DNA of 64,000 bases, from contig JAGONC010000007.1 in the NCBI GenBank assembly GCA_017993235.1, forward strand, positions 1 through 64,000. The letters run 5' to 3'. The notes below the pieces were generated by a model that ran no database searches, was not told where the DNA came from, and saw only the letters and a program-made list of their open reading frames with translations. The stretch's first letter is position 1. The number at the start of each line of letters is the position of its first letter. Positions 7,938 through 17,522 of the stretch are shown piece by piece. The translations under genes were made by a program, and so were the position numbers. Origin of the DNA: Lentimicrobiaceae bacterium. GTDB lineage: Bacteria; Bacteroidota; Bacteroidia; Bacteroidales; JAGONC01.

Positions 7938-10871
7938 CTAATAGTTAAAGATTTCTTCCAGTGTCAGCTCTTTCACCGGGCCAATCTTCCCGAGCAGATC
8001 CAGCCTGACGTCCTCCTTCTTGCCCAGCACCAGGTAGGTGTAGTTTTTCCCTTTGATATGCTGATCAAAAAAGGCATTGAGATCATCCAGGGTCATATAC
8101 TGAACTTGATCATAGATATCTTTCCGGATATCATAATTGATCCCTTTGTCGAGGTTCGACAAATAGGTCCAGAAAACCTGGGCCTTAATGATACGTTCGG
8201 AATCCAGCTGTTTAATAATCGATTCTTTGGCCATGTTGAATTGAATTTCAGCCCTTGGCATCTCATTCATCAGTCCGAGCATGGTGTTGGTGGCCTCCAT
8301 CAGTTTATCGGCCTGGGTGCCGACAAAGGCGTAATTAAAGTTACTGCGGTCGGGTTTAGTGGCGAGAGCATAGGAGGCCATGGCCGAATAGGCCAGTCCC
8401 CTGGCTTCCCGGATCTCCTGGAAAACGATCGAAGAAAGGCCAGAGCCAAAATATTCTCCAAACACACGTGCAGCCGGATATAGTGACTTATCGAACAGCT
8501 GATCCTTTGAAACCAGGAGAAGGTTTACCTGGGTCATATCGTAGTTGACAAAATAGACCTGGTTCTGTTTTGTATCCAGTTCAGGGTAAAGAACCGGCTG
8601 AGGATATTCTTTCAGTGGTTCGGTCACTTTGTGATGGGTATTCAGCATTTCCTTCACCTTGCCCATTTCTTCCTGTCCGTAATAGAAGATCTTGTGTTTA
8701 TATGCATAAATCTCCCTGATCAGATCGGTGAGAGCTTCAGGGTTCAGCGAATTTAGGGCTTCCTCATTAAGGATATCCGTGTAGGGGGAAACCGGTCCGT
8801 ATTTACCATAATTGAACATGGCGCCCCAGAGGATGGCGCTGTTATTCAGCTTATTGTCGGCCCTGTCTTTCAGGATTCCCTTCACATATTCTGAATAGGC
8901 TGCTGGATCAGGTTTTGCGTTGGAGAGGACATGCTCAAGCAGCTCGACTCCTTTATCGAATGATTTTTGCAGTCCGGAGATCGAGATGTACGACCTTTCA
9001 TCTCCTGCACTGACACTCATTCGAAGGCCGTAACGGAAGAATTCCTTCTGTAGGTCGGCAGGCGAATATTTATCGGTGCCCAGGTACGGTAAATAATTGA
9101 CGGCAATCGGAAGGTTACGGTCATGATTTTTTCCCATATCGATGATATAATTCAGGCTGAATAATTCATTAGAGGGATTTTTCATGTAGTAATATTCAAT
9201 TCCGTCTTTCAGCATTTCTTTTGAAATTTCCTTTTCAAAGTCGATGAATACAGGGCGTATCTCTTCTGATGGAATCTGGGCAAATTCTTTAGCAAAACCC
9301 GATTGCAGATCACGGTTGACCGGTACAGGAGTGATGGGAGGTTTTTCGACCTTTTCCACCGAGTCCTTTTCGCCCAGTCGTTTATAGACCACCACGTAGT
9401 TGTCCGTATAACGATCATTGACGAATTTGATCAGTTCTTCCCTGGTGACCTTTTCCATTTCGTCGATGAATGACAGCTGAGTTTTCCTGTCGATACCATT
9501 GGTAAATCCGGAAACCAGGGTAAATGCGCGGGCCATATTACTTTCCTCCCTACGGATCTCACTGAGGCGGAAGTCATTGATCACGGCTTCGAGCATCCAG
9601 TCGTCGAATTCACCTTTTTTCACTTTTTCAATCTCAGCCAGCAGCAGGTCCTTCACTTCCTCCAGAGTCTGCCCTTCACGGGGCATCCCGTAAAACAGAT
9701 GCATGCCGTAATCCCGCAGGAACTGTGCGTAAGAACCTGCTCTGAGCACTTTTTGCTGCTGGTTCAGGTCCAGGTCGATCAAACCCGCCTGGCTGTTGCT
9801 GAGGATCTGGTCGATCAGTGTGGCATATTTACGGTCGTCAGAATTAAATCCCCCCAAACGGTAAGCAAAGCTGACCGATTCGGCATCCGGACCATGGATC
9901 TCTTTTACCACGGGCTGTGTGATGGGTTCCTCGACCGGTTGTTTGATGGCAGGCAATTCCCTGGATTCTTTATTACCAAAGTACTGATCGACCAGCTGAA
10001 TGGTTTTGTCCGGGTCCAGATCCCCTGAAAGGACTACGGCCATATTATTGGGTACATAGAAAGTACGGTAGAAATTATAGATGTTCACCATGGATGGATT
10101 TTTCAGGTGTTCGGGCAGACCGATCACATCCCTGCCATAGGGATGGGTGGTGAACAATCCCTCCATCAGGGCATTGCTGGCCCGGCTGTCATCCATGTCA
10201 TTATACATATTGTATTCTTCATAGACCGTTTCGAGCTCGGTATGGAACAGGCGCAGCACCACATCCCCGAACCGTTCGCTTTCCAGCTTTAACCATTTTT
10301 CAAGTTCATTGGAAGGGATGTCATTGATATATACCGTTTGATCGTAGGAGGTTCCTGCATTGGTATTTTTGGCGCCCAGGCTGGATACCAGCTTATCGTA
10401 TTCGTTGGTGGCCACGTATTGGGCTGAAAGCTGGGAGAGGCTGTCGATCTGCCGGTAAATAGCCAGTTTCTGTTCCGGATCCTGTGTGGTCCTGTGCTGC
10501 TCGAACAGGTCAGAGATCTGCTGAAGGAGCTTTGATTCCTCTTCCCAGTTGGTGGTGGCGATCTTTTGCGTTCCCTTGAACATCAGATGTTCGAAATAGT
10601 GAGCCAGACCGGTGGTTTCCACCGGATCGGAAGCCGATCCTGCCCGGATGGGGATCAGTGTCTGGATCCGCGGCTGATCCTTGTTTACAGAAAGGTATAC
10701 TTTCAATCCGTTTCCCAGGGTGTACACCCGGACCCCCAGGGGATCATTGGTCACGGATTCATACGAATAGCCGTTGGGGTCGGTCTTGGTCTCGACCCTG
10801 TACTTCTGGGTCGTGCAGGATAAAAATCCGGTCATGACCACTACAGTCAAAATAAGAATACATTGTTTCAT
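7938..10871 (-). CDS. M16-family (pitrilysin/insulinase) zinc peptidase lipoprotein
   Basis: From the ATG at 10871 this is a 977-residue protein. It begins with a lipoprotein signal ending in FLSC (Cys about 19), so it is probably membrane-anchored in the periplasm or outer membrane. The inverted zinc motif HYFEH (H91, E94, H95) lies in the first M16 domain, followed by the downstream acidic segment ETVYEEYNMY that should supply the third ligand. A second, catalytically silent M16 domain occupies roughly residues 520-977, as is normal for the two-domain family. An upstream extension to 10925 would bury the lipobox and is rejected. It heads an apparent two-gene operon with the radical SAM gene. 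Substrates are likely peptides or misfolded envelope proteins. Confidence 0.9.
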   Translation of the reverse strand: MKQCILILTVVVMTGFLSCTTQKYRVETKTDPNGYSYESVTNDPLGVRVYTLGNGLKVYLSVNKDQPRIQTLIPIRAGSASDPVETTGLAHYFEHLMFKGTQKIATTNWEEESKLLQQISDLFEQHRTTQDPEQKLAIYRQIDSLSQLSAQYVATNEYDKLVSSLGAKNTNAGTSYDQTVYINDIPSNELEKWLKLESERFGDVVLRLFHTELETVYEEYNMYNDMDDSRASNALMEGLFTTHPYGRDVIGLPEHLKNPSMVNIYNFYRTFYVPNNMAVVLSGDLDPDKTIQLVDQYFGNKESRELPAIKQPVEEPITQPVVKEIHGPDAESVSFAYRLGGFNSDDRKYATLIDQILSNSQAGLIDLDLNQQQKVLRAGSYAQFLRDYGMHLFYGMPREGQTLEEVKDLLLAEIEKVKKGEFDDWMLEAVINDFRLSEIRREESNMARAFTLVSGFTNGIDRKTQLSFIDEMEKVTREELIKFVNDRYTDNYVVVYKRLGEKDSVEKVEKPPITPVPVNRDLQSGFAKEFAQIPSEEIRPVFIDFEKEISKEMLKDGIEYYYMKNPSNELFSLNYIIDMGKNHDRNLPIAVNYLPYLGTDKYSPADLQKEFFRYGLRMSVSAGDERSYISISGLQKSFDKGVELLEHVLSNAKPDPAAYSEYVKGILKDRADNKLNNSAILWGAMFNYGKYGPVSPYTDILNEEALNSLNPEALTDLIREIYAYKHKIFYYGQEEMGKVKEMLNTHHKVTEPLKEYPQPVLYPELDTKQNQVYFVNYDMTQVNLLLVSKDQLFDKSLYPAARVFGEYFGSGLSSIVFQEIREARGLAYSAMASYALATKPDRSNFNYAFVGTQADKLMEATNTMLGLMNEMPRAEIQFNMAKESIIKQLDSERIIKAQVFWTYLSNLDKGINYDIRKDIYDQVQYMTLDDLNAFFDQHIKGKNYTYLVLGKKEDVRLDLLGKIGPVKELTLEEIFNY

Positions 10872-10941
10872 AAGGATACCATTGTTTGTTAATACATTCA
10901 GTGAAATGGAAAACAAGAACAGCAAAGGTAGGAAATAAATT

Positions 10942-11076
10942 TTACAGTATCACCCTCTCCGGCCAGGGATCGAATTTAGCAGTGCCCCAGAGTTTGTTGA
11001 TATAGTCGATGGAGAAAAAGTCCTCAAAGGCATGGATCCAGTAGGTGCCCTTATCCGTGAGCCGGATATGATCGCT
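10942..11076 (-). pseudogene. 3' relic of a radical SAM (HemW/coproporphyrinogen oxidase-like) gene
   Basis: On the minus strand about 44 codons remain open to a stop at 10942-10944. They read as RLTDKGTYWIHAFEDFFS then IDYINKLWGTAKFDPWPE, ending RVIL. This resembles the C-terminal accessory domain of HemW/coproporphyrinogen-III-oxidase-type radical SAM proteins. There is no start codon: the frame meets a stop two codons upstream, inside the end of the neighbouring membrane-protein gene. The rest of the gene is absent, so this looks like a deletion scar. The family assignment is from recall and is moderate. Confidence 0.5.
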
Positions 11077-11479
11077 ACCTCATTACAAACGGCACAATGA
11101 CGGCAATGATCCCCGTGCATACCACCACCATCAGGAACAGGTTATATCGCACGCTGTAATTGCTGAGCAGCGAGGCATCATAGTACTTGTCCACCTGCTG
11201 GTCCCGGTACATGGTCAGTAATCCGTTCAATAGTTTTGCACGGGTCTGTTTGCCTTTCAGCATGCCGAAAATGGCTACAATGTTGATCAGGATGACCAAT
11301 CCGACAAAGATGAACATCACTACCAGGGTGGTATCATCAGTCCGTGATTTTTCTGCGGAACTGGCATTGATGGCAAGGGTGATCAGGTTAAGTGCAATCG
11401 AAGACAGGATGAAAATGGTGTCCGTCTTTGTGTTTTGCTGCAACTCATTGGTGATGTGATGGTGAACATGTTCGATCAT
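11075..11479 (-). CDS. Small membrane protein of unknown function
   Basis: The 134-residue protein has three hydrophobic stretches (about 24-40, 52-73 and 111-132) and a His-rich cytoplasmic start (MIEHVHHH). A charged loop between helices 2 and 3 contains KQTRAKLLNGLLTMYRDQ. I do not recognise the family. Its stop codon touches the radical SAM relic downstream, so the present 3' end may have been set by a deletion. The final VPFVMR directly follows the last membrane helix, so the protein may be complete. Confidence 0.6.
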   Translation of the reverse strand: MIEHVHHHITNELQQNTKTDTIFILSSIALNLITLAINASSAEKSRTDDTTLVVMFIFVGLVILINIVAIFGMLKGKQTRAKLLNGLLTMYRDQQVDKYYDASLLSNYSVRYNLFLMVVVCTGIIAVIVPFVMR

Positions 11480-11581
11480 GATTCTTCGTGTTTTGGTTGG
11501 GTTAACGTATTTGGTTTAAAAATAGCGATTTATGGGGCTGGTGTCAATATATTTCAGGGATTGCGTTAATTTTTTTTTGGC

Positions 11582-11690
11582 TTAACCACAAAGGAACACA
11601 AAGAATAGCACAAATTAACACTAAGTAGTTTATTATCATATATATATCTTTGTGCACTTATGAAATCCTTCGTGTTTCTTTGTGACTGGG
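11582..11690. repeat. CACAAAG-type intergenic inverted repeat
   Basis: The left arm TTAACCACAAAGGAACACAA and the right arm CTTCGTGTTTCTTTGTG form an imperfect inverted repeat around an AT-rich centre. Related sequence occurs at 34273-34320, 53128-53224 and 60166-60215. Apart from this repeat, the 11480-11721 gap holds nothing recognisable. Confidence 0.6.
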
Positions 11691-11721
11691 TACTTATTAT
11701 ACACTCCCCTGGGGTGAGGCA

Positions 11722-12798
11722 TTAAAACCAGCTGAAAAAGGAAAAATAATGATGACTGATCTGGTCGGGAGGGTCGAACAATAAAAGTGTCGGGATTCCC
11801 GCTGCCCTTGAAAAGTAGGGATCCATTGCTTTAGCTTCTTCGATTCGTTTTTCGGCCTCGGCCTGGTTTCCCAGGAACATTTCGGCCTGTCCGAGCCATC
11901 CCGTTGCATAAGCTTTCAACGGTATTACAGGTTCCGGTTTCGTATTTAAATATTTTTCAAGGTATCTTTTTGCAAGGGGTAGTTCACTGCCTGCAAGCGA
12001 ATCATTTTGCATTACCTTGAAAATGTGATACCTGGCCAGGTCAAGGATGGCGATGTTTTTCGAGGGGTCGGCCTGAATGGCTTTATTAAAATATTGTTCG
12101 GCCTTTTCAGGATTTTCGGCAAACAGGCAGGCTTTACCCGCTTCCATTAGGTAATCCGGTTTTTCACCGCCAAGTGTCATCAGGTCTTCCCAGAATTTGA
12201 CCAGGTCGGAGCCCTGCGTGGCCAGAACGGCTTTTGCTTTTGCACCATAATAACCATCCATGGTCGCCAGTTTTTCTGCATAGCCCGCGGCCTTTGCACT
12301 GTCGCCTCCCATATCGGCAGGCAACAGACCATAAAACTCAACAAGGTAAAGCATCGCCTCATGATAATCGGGTTTCATGACAAGAACCTTTTCAAACTCC
12401 CTGATGGCTTCATTCACATGGGATTTCGGATCCCCCTGTCCCATTTCCATAGCGAAATAGGCATTGAAGAAAGTGACCAGCGCTTTGTAATAGGCATAGG
12501 TCACATTGGAAGGATCATACTGCACCGCTTTTCCTGCTGGAATAAGAATGTCGCTGATGGAAACCTGCCCACCGCCGAGCAGCAGGTAGTGGTTTAACCG
12601 GGCCATTTCATAATGTGCCAATGCAAACGTAGAATCGCGGGTAAGGATGCTGTCGAGAAGCCCCCTGGCGAGTTCCGCTTTACCGTTCATTCTCAGCTGG
12701 TAAGCTATCTCTACTTTTTTTACCGGATCATTCCCCGGGAACATGCAGGAAAAGAGGATCAGGGATGTCAGAATCATTGACCAAATTAATTTTTTCAT
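11722..12798 (-). CDS. TPR-repeat lipoprotein
   Basis: The 358-residue protein starts with a lipoprotein signal ending LILFSC (Cys about 18). Several tetratricopeptide-like helix pairs follow, for example LAHYEMARLNHYLLLG, AEQYFNKAIQADPSKNIAIL and AEKRIEEAKAMDPYFSRAAG. TPR proteins are protein-binding scaffolds; this one would sit at the membrane facing the periplasm. It is transcribed away from the 12939 gene. No enzymatic motif is seen and no partner can be named. Confidence 0.75.
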   Translation of the reverse strand: MKKLIWSMILTSLILFSCMFPGNDPVKKVEIAYQLRMNGKAELARGLLDSILTRDSTFALAHYEMARLNHYLLLGGGQVSISDILIPAGKAVQYDPSNVTYAYYKALVTFFNAYFAMEMGQGDPKSHVNEAIREFEKVLVMKPDYHEAMLYLVEFYGLLPADMGGDSAKAAGYAEKLATMDGYYGAKAKAVLATQGSDLVKFWEDLMTLGGEKPDYLMEAGKACLFAENPEKAEQYFNKAIQADPSKNIAILDLARYHIFKVMQNDSLAGSELPLAKRYLEKYLNTKPEPVIPLKAYATGWLGQAEMFLGNQAEAEKRIEEAKAMDPYFSRAAGIPTLLLFDPPDQISHHYFSFFSWF

Positions 12799-12938
12799 GG
12801 CAGTTAGTTATTGCGTTAAACATAAATGATTGTAATTTAGAGGCAAATCTACCGGGATGGAGATTTTTCCGTTTGCAGGATGCTTGTAAATCTTTTGTAT
12901 AAACTTTGCAAGGGATTTTCTTTCGTTGATCTTTCGCA

Positions 12939-13883
12939 ATGAGCACTTTTGTGAAAAATAATGACCAGCAGGTATTCGAAATGCTGAAACAAAAGGTGGC
13001 GGAACGCATGAAACAATCCTATCCGGGCATCAATCCTTCCGTCGCGGAGTGGAAAGGACAGGAGATCGTGGATTTCCAGGAAGAGCTGTTACACTATGTG
13101 AACGCCCACATCAGTGAAAAATGGTTCTATAATCATATGAAATCCATTAATCCCAAACTGCCCCGGATCGATATGCTCAATTTATTGAGCCGGTATGTGG
13201 GTTATGCTAACTGGGATGATTTTAGATATGAATGTGCAGATCAGTCCGTGGTCATTGTCAAACCGGGCAATCCCAACAGGTATTTCATCTTTGTCCCGGT
13301 TTTGGTGCTGTTGGCCATGGGAATCCTTTTTCTGATGTTTAAATTGCTCAGCAACCGGGAGTATACCTTCCGCTTTTATGACGCAGATACGGCAGAGCCC
13401 ATCACCAACACGATCATTGAAGTCAGTGTGCTCCTCCCGGGCGAATCACCGGTAAGCCATTTGTGTCGCCCCGATGGTAGTTTTTCCCTGAAAACGAATA
13501 AGGCCAGCATTCGCTTTGCGATCAAGTCTCCATATTATCAAACAGATACGATTGTCCGAACGCTGGATAAATTCAATCGTGACGAAACGGTCACACTTTG
13601 TCCGGATAACTATGCACTGATGATCCATTATTTTTCGAATATGAATGTTAGAGACTGGCGACAAAGAAGGGAACAGCTCAATCATATAATTGCAGACAGC
13701 GCCCTGATCTTTCAGGTTTTCGGCAAGGAAGCCATTGGTGTGGAATTATTCACGAAATGGGACTTCATCAACAAACTGACATTGCCTTCGGCAGGATTAA
13801 AGAATATCGAAATATTGGATACCCGGTATCAGGAAGACAGGATCACTATGATCCGATTCAGGCAAAAGGTGGCCGAAAGATGA
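12939..13883 (+). CDS. Single-pass membrane protein of unknown function
   Basis: The 314-residue protein has an N-terminal soluble, mainly helical domain (about 1-105) containing RIDMLNLLSRYVGYANWDDF. That phrase resembles a short helical motif seen in other Bacteroidota proteins of unknown role. One transmembrane helix follows (about 113-133), then a beta-rich C-terminal region starting FRFYDADTAEPITNT that looks like a carboxypeptidase-regulatory or Ig-like fold. The layout suggests a cytoplasmic sensor region linked through the membrane to an outer domain, but that is inference. The stop codon overlaps the start of the next gene (ATGA), so the two proteins are probably made together. Confidence 0.6.
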   Translation: MSTFVKNNDQQVFEMLKQKVAERMKQSYPGINPSVAEWKGQEIVDFQEELLHYVNAHISEKWFYNHMKSINPKLPRIDMLNLLSRYVGYANWDDFRYECADQSVVIVKPGNPNRYFIFVPVLVLLAMGILFLMFKLLSNREYTFRFYDADTAEPITNTIIEVSVLLPGESPVSHLCRPDGSFSLKTNKASIRFAIKSPYYQTDTIVRTLDKFNRDETVTLCPDNYALMIHYFSNMNVRDWRQRREQLNHIIADSALIFQVFGKEAIGVELFTKWDFINKLTLPSAGLKNIEILDTRYQEDRITMIRFRQKVAER

Positions 13884-14515
13884 AAAAATACCTGATCATA
13901 TTCTGTGCGGCATTGGCTTACCTGTTCCTGAGCTCACGGTCCTGCGAGGGGCCGGAGCAGCAGGATATCCTGACGGATGAGGAAGTTCTTGCGGCCACAA
14001 AGGATTCCATTGAACATCGTTTTGCCTTGGACGATCTGTCCCCGGCATTGCTGAACGCATTGGAGATCCAGGCACAGCAAAAGCTGGCCGACTTCGGCGA
14101 CTATCTTAATCTGTACACGGATGCATCCCTGGACAGTGCATTCAGAATCCAGGCCCGGGGCATGGTACGGGAACTTTTTATTGCTGATACGGTCCATATC
14201 AATCCATTACTTATGAGCCATGCAGGTGGTATGAACCTGTCAATGAATGATTTTCTGGTTGCTCAAACGAATATTGATTCTCCTACCCTCCTGATCGATT
14301 CTATCAGGACGATCAAATCCCTCAGCAGGACTGATGAGGTGTCCTACAAAGGAATCATCTCCTTTCAGCGACAGATTCAGTATCATACCGGTTCCGACAC
14401 CCTGCTCAGTGACAAAACCAGCATGGCGGCGGAGATCATTGCCTTTAAAGCCGTAAAGGCTATTGGTAGCGACACCCTAAGGGTTTGGGAGGTCTCTCTG
14501 GGAGGTATCTGGTAG
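13880..14515 (+). CDS. Secreted protein of unknown function, coupled to the 12939 gene
   Basis: Starting at the ATG that overlaps the upstream stop (13880-13883), this gives 211 residues. The N-terminus has a signal-like stretch (KKYLIIFCAALAYLFLSS) followed by SRSCEGPE, so it may be a lipoprotein or a periplasmic protein. The rest is mixed helix and strand with no motif I recognise. A longer frame reaching upstream to 13757 overlaps the neighbouring gene and is not preferred. Coupling by ATGA suggests it works with the preceding membrane protein. Confidence 0.6.
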   Translation: MKKYLIIFCAALAYLFLSSRSCEGPEQQDILTDEEVLAATKDSIEHRFALDDLSPALLNALEIQAQQKLADFGDYLNLYTDASLDSAFRIQARGMVRELFIADTVHINPLLMSHAGGMNLSMNDFLVAQTNIDSPTLLIDSIRTIKSLSRTDEVSYKGIISFQRQIQYHTGSDTLLSDKTSMAAEIIAFKAVKAIGSDTLRVWEVSLGGIW

Positions 14516-14627
14516 TAGTACCTCACCGATTCTTTCCGACACTTCATCCCCTTTTTTCCACACTTCGGCGATTTATATTTTTATATTCCTCAGCAAGGGT
14601 GAAAATTTGCCTGCAAATCAGGTGAAA

Positions 14628-16769
14628 ATGAAAACCACCCTTTTTCTGATTCTGTTTGCCGGTATCGTGACATCAGTGAGTTCCCAGACCACAATCATGG
14701 GACGTATTACGGATAAATCAGGCGAAACCATTGTCGGTGCCAACGTCTATCTGGAGGATTCATATGATGGAACGTCATCGGATGTAGAGGGTAATTTCCG
14801 GTTTATCACTGAGCTTACCGGACAACAGAAACTGATCACCAGTTTCATCGGGTATGTTCAGTACGAGCAATCCCTTACTATTAACGGTGAACCGGTCACA
14901 CTTTCTATCATGCTTCAGCCCGACGACCAGGAACTGGGAGGGGTGGAGATCACGGCCGGTTCGTTCGAGGCGAGCGATGAGAAAAAAGCGGTCATCCTGA
15001 GGCCTTTGGACATCGTAACGACTGCCGGGGGGCTGGCGGATATCTCGGCTGTTCTGAACACCCTGCCCGGCACGCAGACTGTGGGCGAAGAGGGAAAACT
15101 GTTCGTGAGGGGAGGCGACAGCTACGAAACCCAGACGTTCATCGACGGCATGCAGGTGATCAATCCGTACACCACCTCCATGCCCGATGTGCCTTCCAGG
15201 GGGAGGTTCTCGCCTTACATGTTCAACGGCACGATGTTCAGTACCGGTGGTTTTTCGGCAGAGTACGGTCAGGCCCTTTCGTCGGCGCTGATCCTTAAGT
15301 CGAACGACCTGCCCGAGCAAACGGTGACAAGCCTGTCGTTGATGACCATCGGCCCGGGAGTTGAACACACGCAGAAATGGGATCATTCATCGGTCTCGGC
15401 CTCCATGGAATACATGAACCTGCAGCCCTATTTTGCCCTGGTCCCACAGGAGTTTGACTGGGAGAAGGCTCCCGAAGCGGTAGGCGGAATGATGACGTTC
15501 AGGTATAAAACCGGACCTGACGGCATGCTGAAAGGATTTGCTAACTACAGCCACTCGAGCAGCGCTATGTACTATCCCGACATGACCGATCTGAACCGGA
15601 ACATGCTGATCGGGATGAAAAATGACAACCTGTATACCCAGGCCAATTACCAGGGTGCGATCGGTAAGCATTGGATCACACAAAGCGGGGTATCGTATAT
15701 GCGTAACATGGATGACACCGACCTGGATCAGGACAACGTGCATGAGCTGGAACAATCCTGGCAGGCAAGACAGGTGTTCCGTTACCTTCACAGTGAAAAG
15801 GCCGTCTTCAAAGGGGGGGTGGAATGGATGCGGAAGTCCTCTTCACAGGCGTATTTTGCATCCGATGAGAACATAACATACACCACCAGGTTTACCGATG
15901 ATCTTTTCAGCGGTTTTCTGGAAACGGAAGTGACGCTCTCGCACCGCTTTGCCGCCCGTGCAGGCGGAAGGTATGAGTATTCCGCGCTTCTTCAGAGAGG
16001 GAACATCGTCCCGAGGGTGTCGATGGCTTGTAAAACAGGCGCCAGCAGCCAGGTCTCCGTCGCCTACGGTATCTTTTACCAGACTCCCGCCAGCGACTAT
16101 CTCCGGTTCAGTCACGATCTTGATTTTGAGCGGGCCACACACTATATACTCAATTACCAGATCATGAAGAACCGCCGTGTGTTCCGCGTGGAGGTATACA
16201 GGAAAGATTATCATGATCTGGTGAAATACACCACTCTGAATACTCCGGATCCCACGCATTATAACAACAACGGAAAGGGATATGCTCAGGGGATCGACAT
16301 TTTCTGGCGCGACCAGCGGACCTTTTCCAATATCGACTACTGGATCTCCTATTCCTTCCTTGATACGGAACGGGATTATAAGGACTACCCTGGGCCGGCG
16401 GTGCCAACGTTCGCATCCATGCACAATGCTTCGGTGGTGGTGAAATACTGGGTGGGGAAATTGTCCACCCAGTTTGCAGGCACCTACTCGTTCGCCAGCG
16501 GCCGTCCCTATTACAATCCAAATTCGGATGGATTTCTGACGGACAGGACAAAACCTTACCATGACCTGAGCCTCAATGCCAGTTACCTGACGGAGATCTT
16601 CAAAAAATTCACTATTGTCCATCTTTCCATCAGCAATGTGCTGGGATTCAATAATGTATTCGGCTATCATTACCAGACCACTCCGGGAACCGACGGGACC
16701 TATCCTTCCTTTGCCGTGAAGCAATGGGCCAAACGCTTCTGGTTCCTGGGAGTGTTCATTTCCATATAA
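14628..16769 (+). CDS. TonB-dependent outer-membrane receptor
   Basis: The 713-residue protein starts at 14628 with a signal peptide ending SVSSQ. A carboxypeptidase-regulatory-like domain follows (about 22-105; GRITDKSGETIVGANVYLED), then a plug domain with LPGTQTVGEEGKLFVRGGDS, and a beta-barrel to the end. It would import a large ligand such as a siderophore, cofactor or oligomer across the outer membrane using TonB energy. No SusD partner is adjacent, so this is not a standard glycan-uptake pair. The downstream genes encode a secreted TPR-like protein and a LytS/LytTR pair. The ligand is unknown. Confidence 0.88.
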   Translation: MKTTLFLILFAGIVTSVSSQTTIMGRITDKSGETIVGANVYLEDSYDGTSSDVEGNFRFITELTGQQKLITSFIGYVQYEQSLTINGEPVTLSIMLQPDDQELGGVEITAGSFEASDEKKAVILRPLDIVTTAGGLADISAVLNTLPGTQTVGEEGKLFVRGGDSYETQTFIDGMQVINPYTTSMPDVPSRGRFSPYMFNGTMFSTGGFSAEYGQALSSALILKSNDLPEQTVTSLSLMTIGPGVEHTQKWDHSSVSASMEYMNLQPYFALVPQEFDWEKAPEAVGGMMTFRYKTGPDGMLKGFANYSHSSSAMYYPDMTDLNRNMLIGMKNDNLYTQANYQGAIGKHWITQSGVSYMRNMDDTDLDQDNVHELEQSWQARQVFRYLHSEKAVFKGGVEWMRKSSSQAYFASDENITYTTRFTDDLFSGFLETEVTLSHRFAARAGGRYEYSALLQRGNIVPRVSMACKTGASSQVSVAYGIFYQTPASDYLRFSHDLDFERATHYILNYQIMKNRRVFRVEVYRKDYHDLVKYTTLNTPDPTHYNNNGKGYAQGIDIFWRDQRTFSNIDYWISYSFLDTERDYKDYPGPAVPTFASMHNASVVVKYWVGKLSTQFAGTYSFASGRPYYNPNSDGFLTDRTKPYHDLSLNASYLTEIFKKFTIVHLSISNVLGFNNVFGYHYQTTPGTDGTYPSFAVKQWAKRFWFLGVFISI

Positions 16770-16847
16770 AATCAAATTTCAAAGAGCAAATTTCAAAAAT
16801 CAAAAATGAGCAACAAATAACCATTAATAACCATTAATTGCCTTCCA

Positions 16848-17498
16848 ATGAAAACATTAGTAATTACATTTGCGATTTTTATGATCAATCTGGCTGGTTT
16901 TTCACAGAAAGATCAGTACACTGCCATCATGAAGACGAACATCGAAAAGATGTATACGTCGCAAACAGTTGATGAATACCAGTCGTCAGCCAATACTTTT
17001 GAGCGGATTGCCCTTACGGAGAAAAAGGAATGGCTGCCCTCCTATTATGCTTCTTACTGCTATATTATGATGGCTTTTATGGCGCAGAAGCCCGACCAGA
17101 TCGATCCTTATCTTGACCTTGCACAGAAGCACCTTGATCATGCTATGGCCATTGACGGGAAGGAGACTGAACTGTTTGTCCTGCAGGGTATGCTACATCA
17201 AGCCCGGATCAGTGTCGATTTCATGGGAAGGGGGATAGCTTATTCCCAGATGGCCCAGGGCGAACTGGAGAAGGCTGCTGCGATTGATCCGAAGAACCCC
17301 AGGGCATTCTACCTGATGGGAATGAACGTTTACAGCACCCCACCAATGTATGGCGGAGGTCCGGAAGTAGCACTCCCCCTTTTCAAAAGAGCACAGGAGA
17401 ACTTCGAACTGCGGGAAGCGGTCAATAATGACCTGATGCCGACCTGGGGTGAAGAGCACAACAGCCAGATGATCACTGAATGTGAGCGGAAAAATTAA
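16848..17498 (+). CDS. Secreted TPR-like protein
   Basis: The 216-residue protein has a signal peptide (about 1-19, ending AGFSQ). Helix pairs resembling TPRs follow, such as LDLAQKHLDHAMAIDGKETE and MAQGELEKAAAIDPKNPRAF. It lies between a TonB receptor and a sensor kinase on the same strand, 24 bases before the latter. It could be a periplasmic accessory of either. No catalytic motif is visible. Confidence 0.7.
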   Translation: MKTLVITFAIFMINLAGFSQKDQYTAIMKTNIEKMYTSQTVDEYQSSANTFERIALTEKKEWLPSYYASYCYIMMAFMAQKPDQIDPYLDLAQKHLDHAMAIDGKETELFVLQGMLHQARISVDFMGRGIAYSQMAQGELEKAAAIDPKNPRAFYLMGMNVYSTPPMYGGGPEVALPLFKRAQENFELREAVNNDLMPTWGEEHNSQMITECERKN

Positions 17499-17522
17499 TA
17501 TATTTACAGTTCGGATTGATCC

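Noticed and set aside
15843-16775. 310-codon minus-strand frame over the TonB receptor barrel
   Set aside because: The plus strand has signal peptide, carboxypeptidase-like, plug and barrel domains. The minus frame has no recognisable motif.
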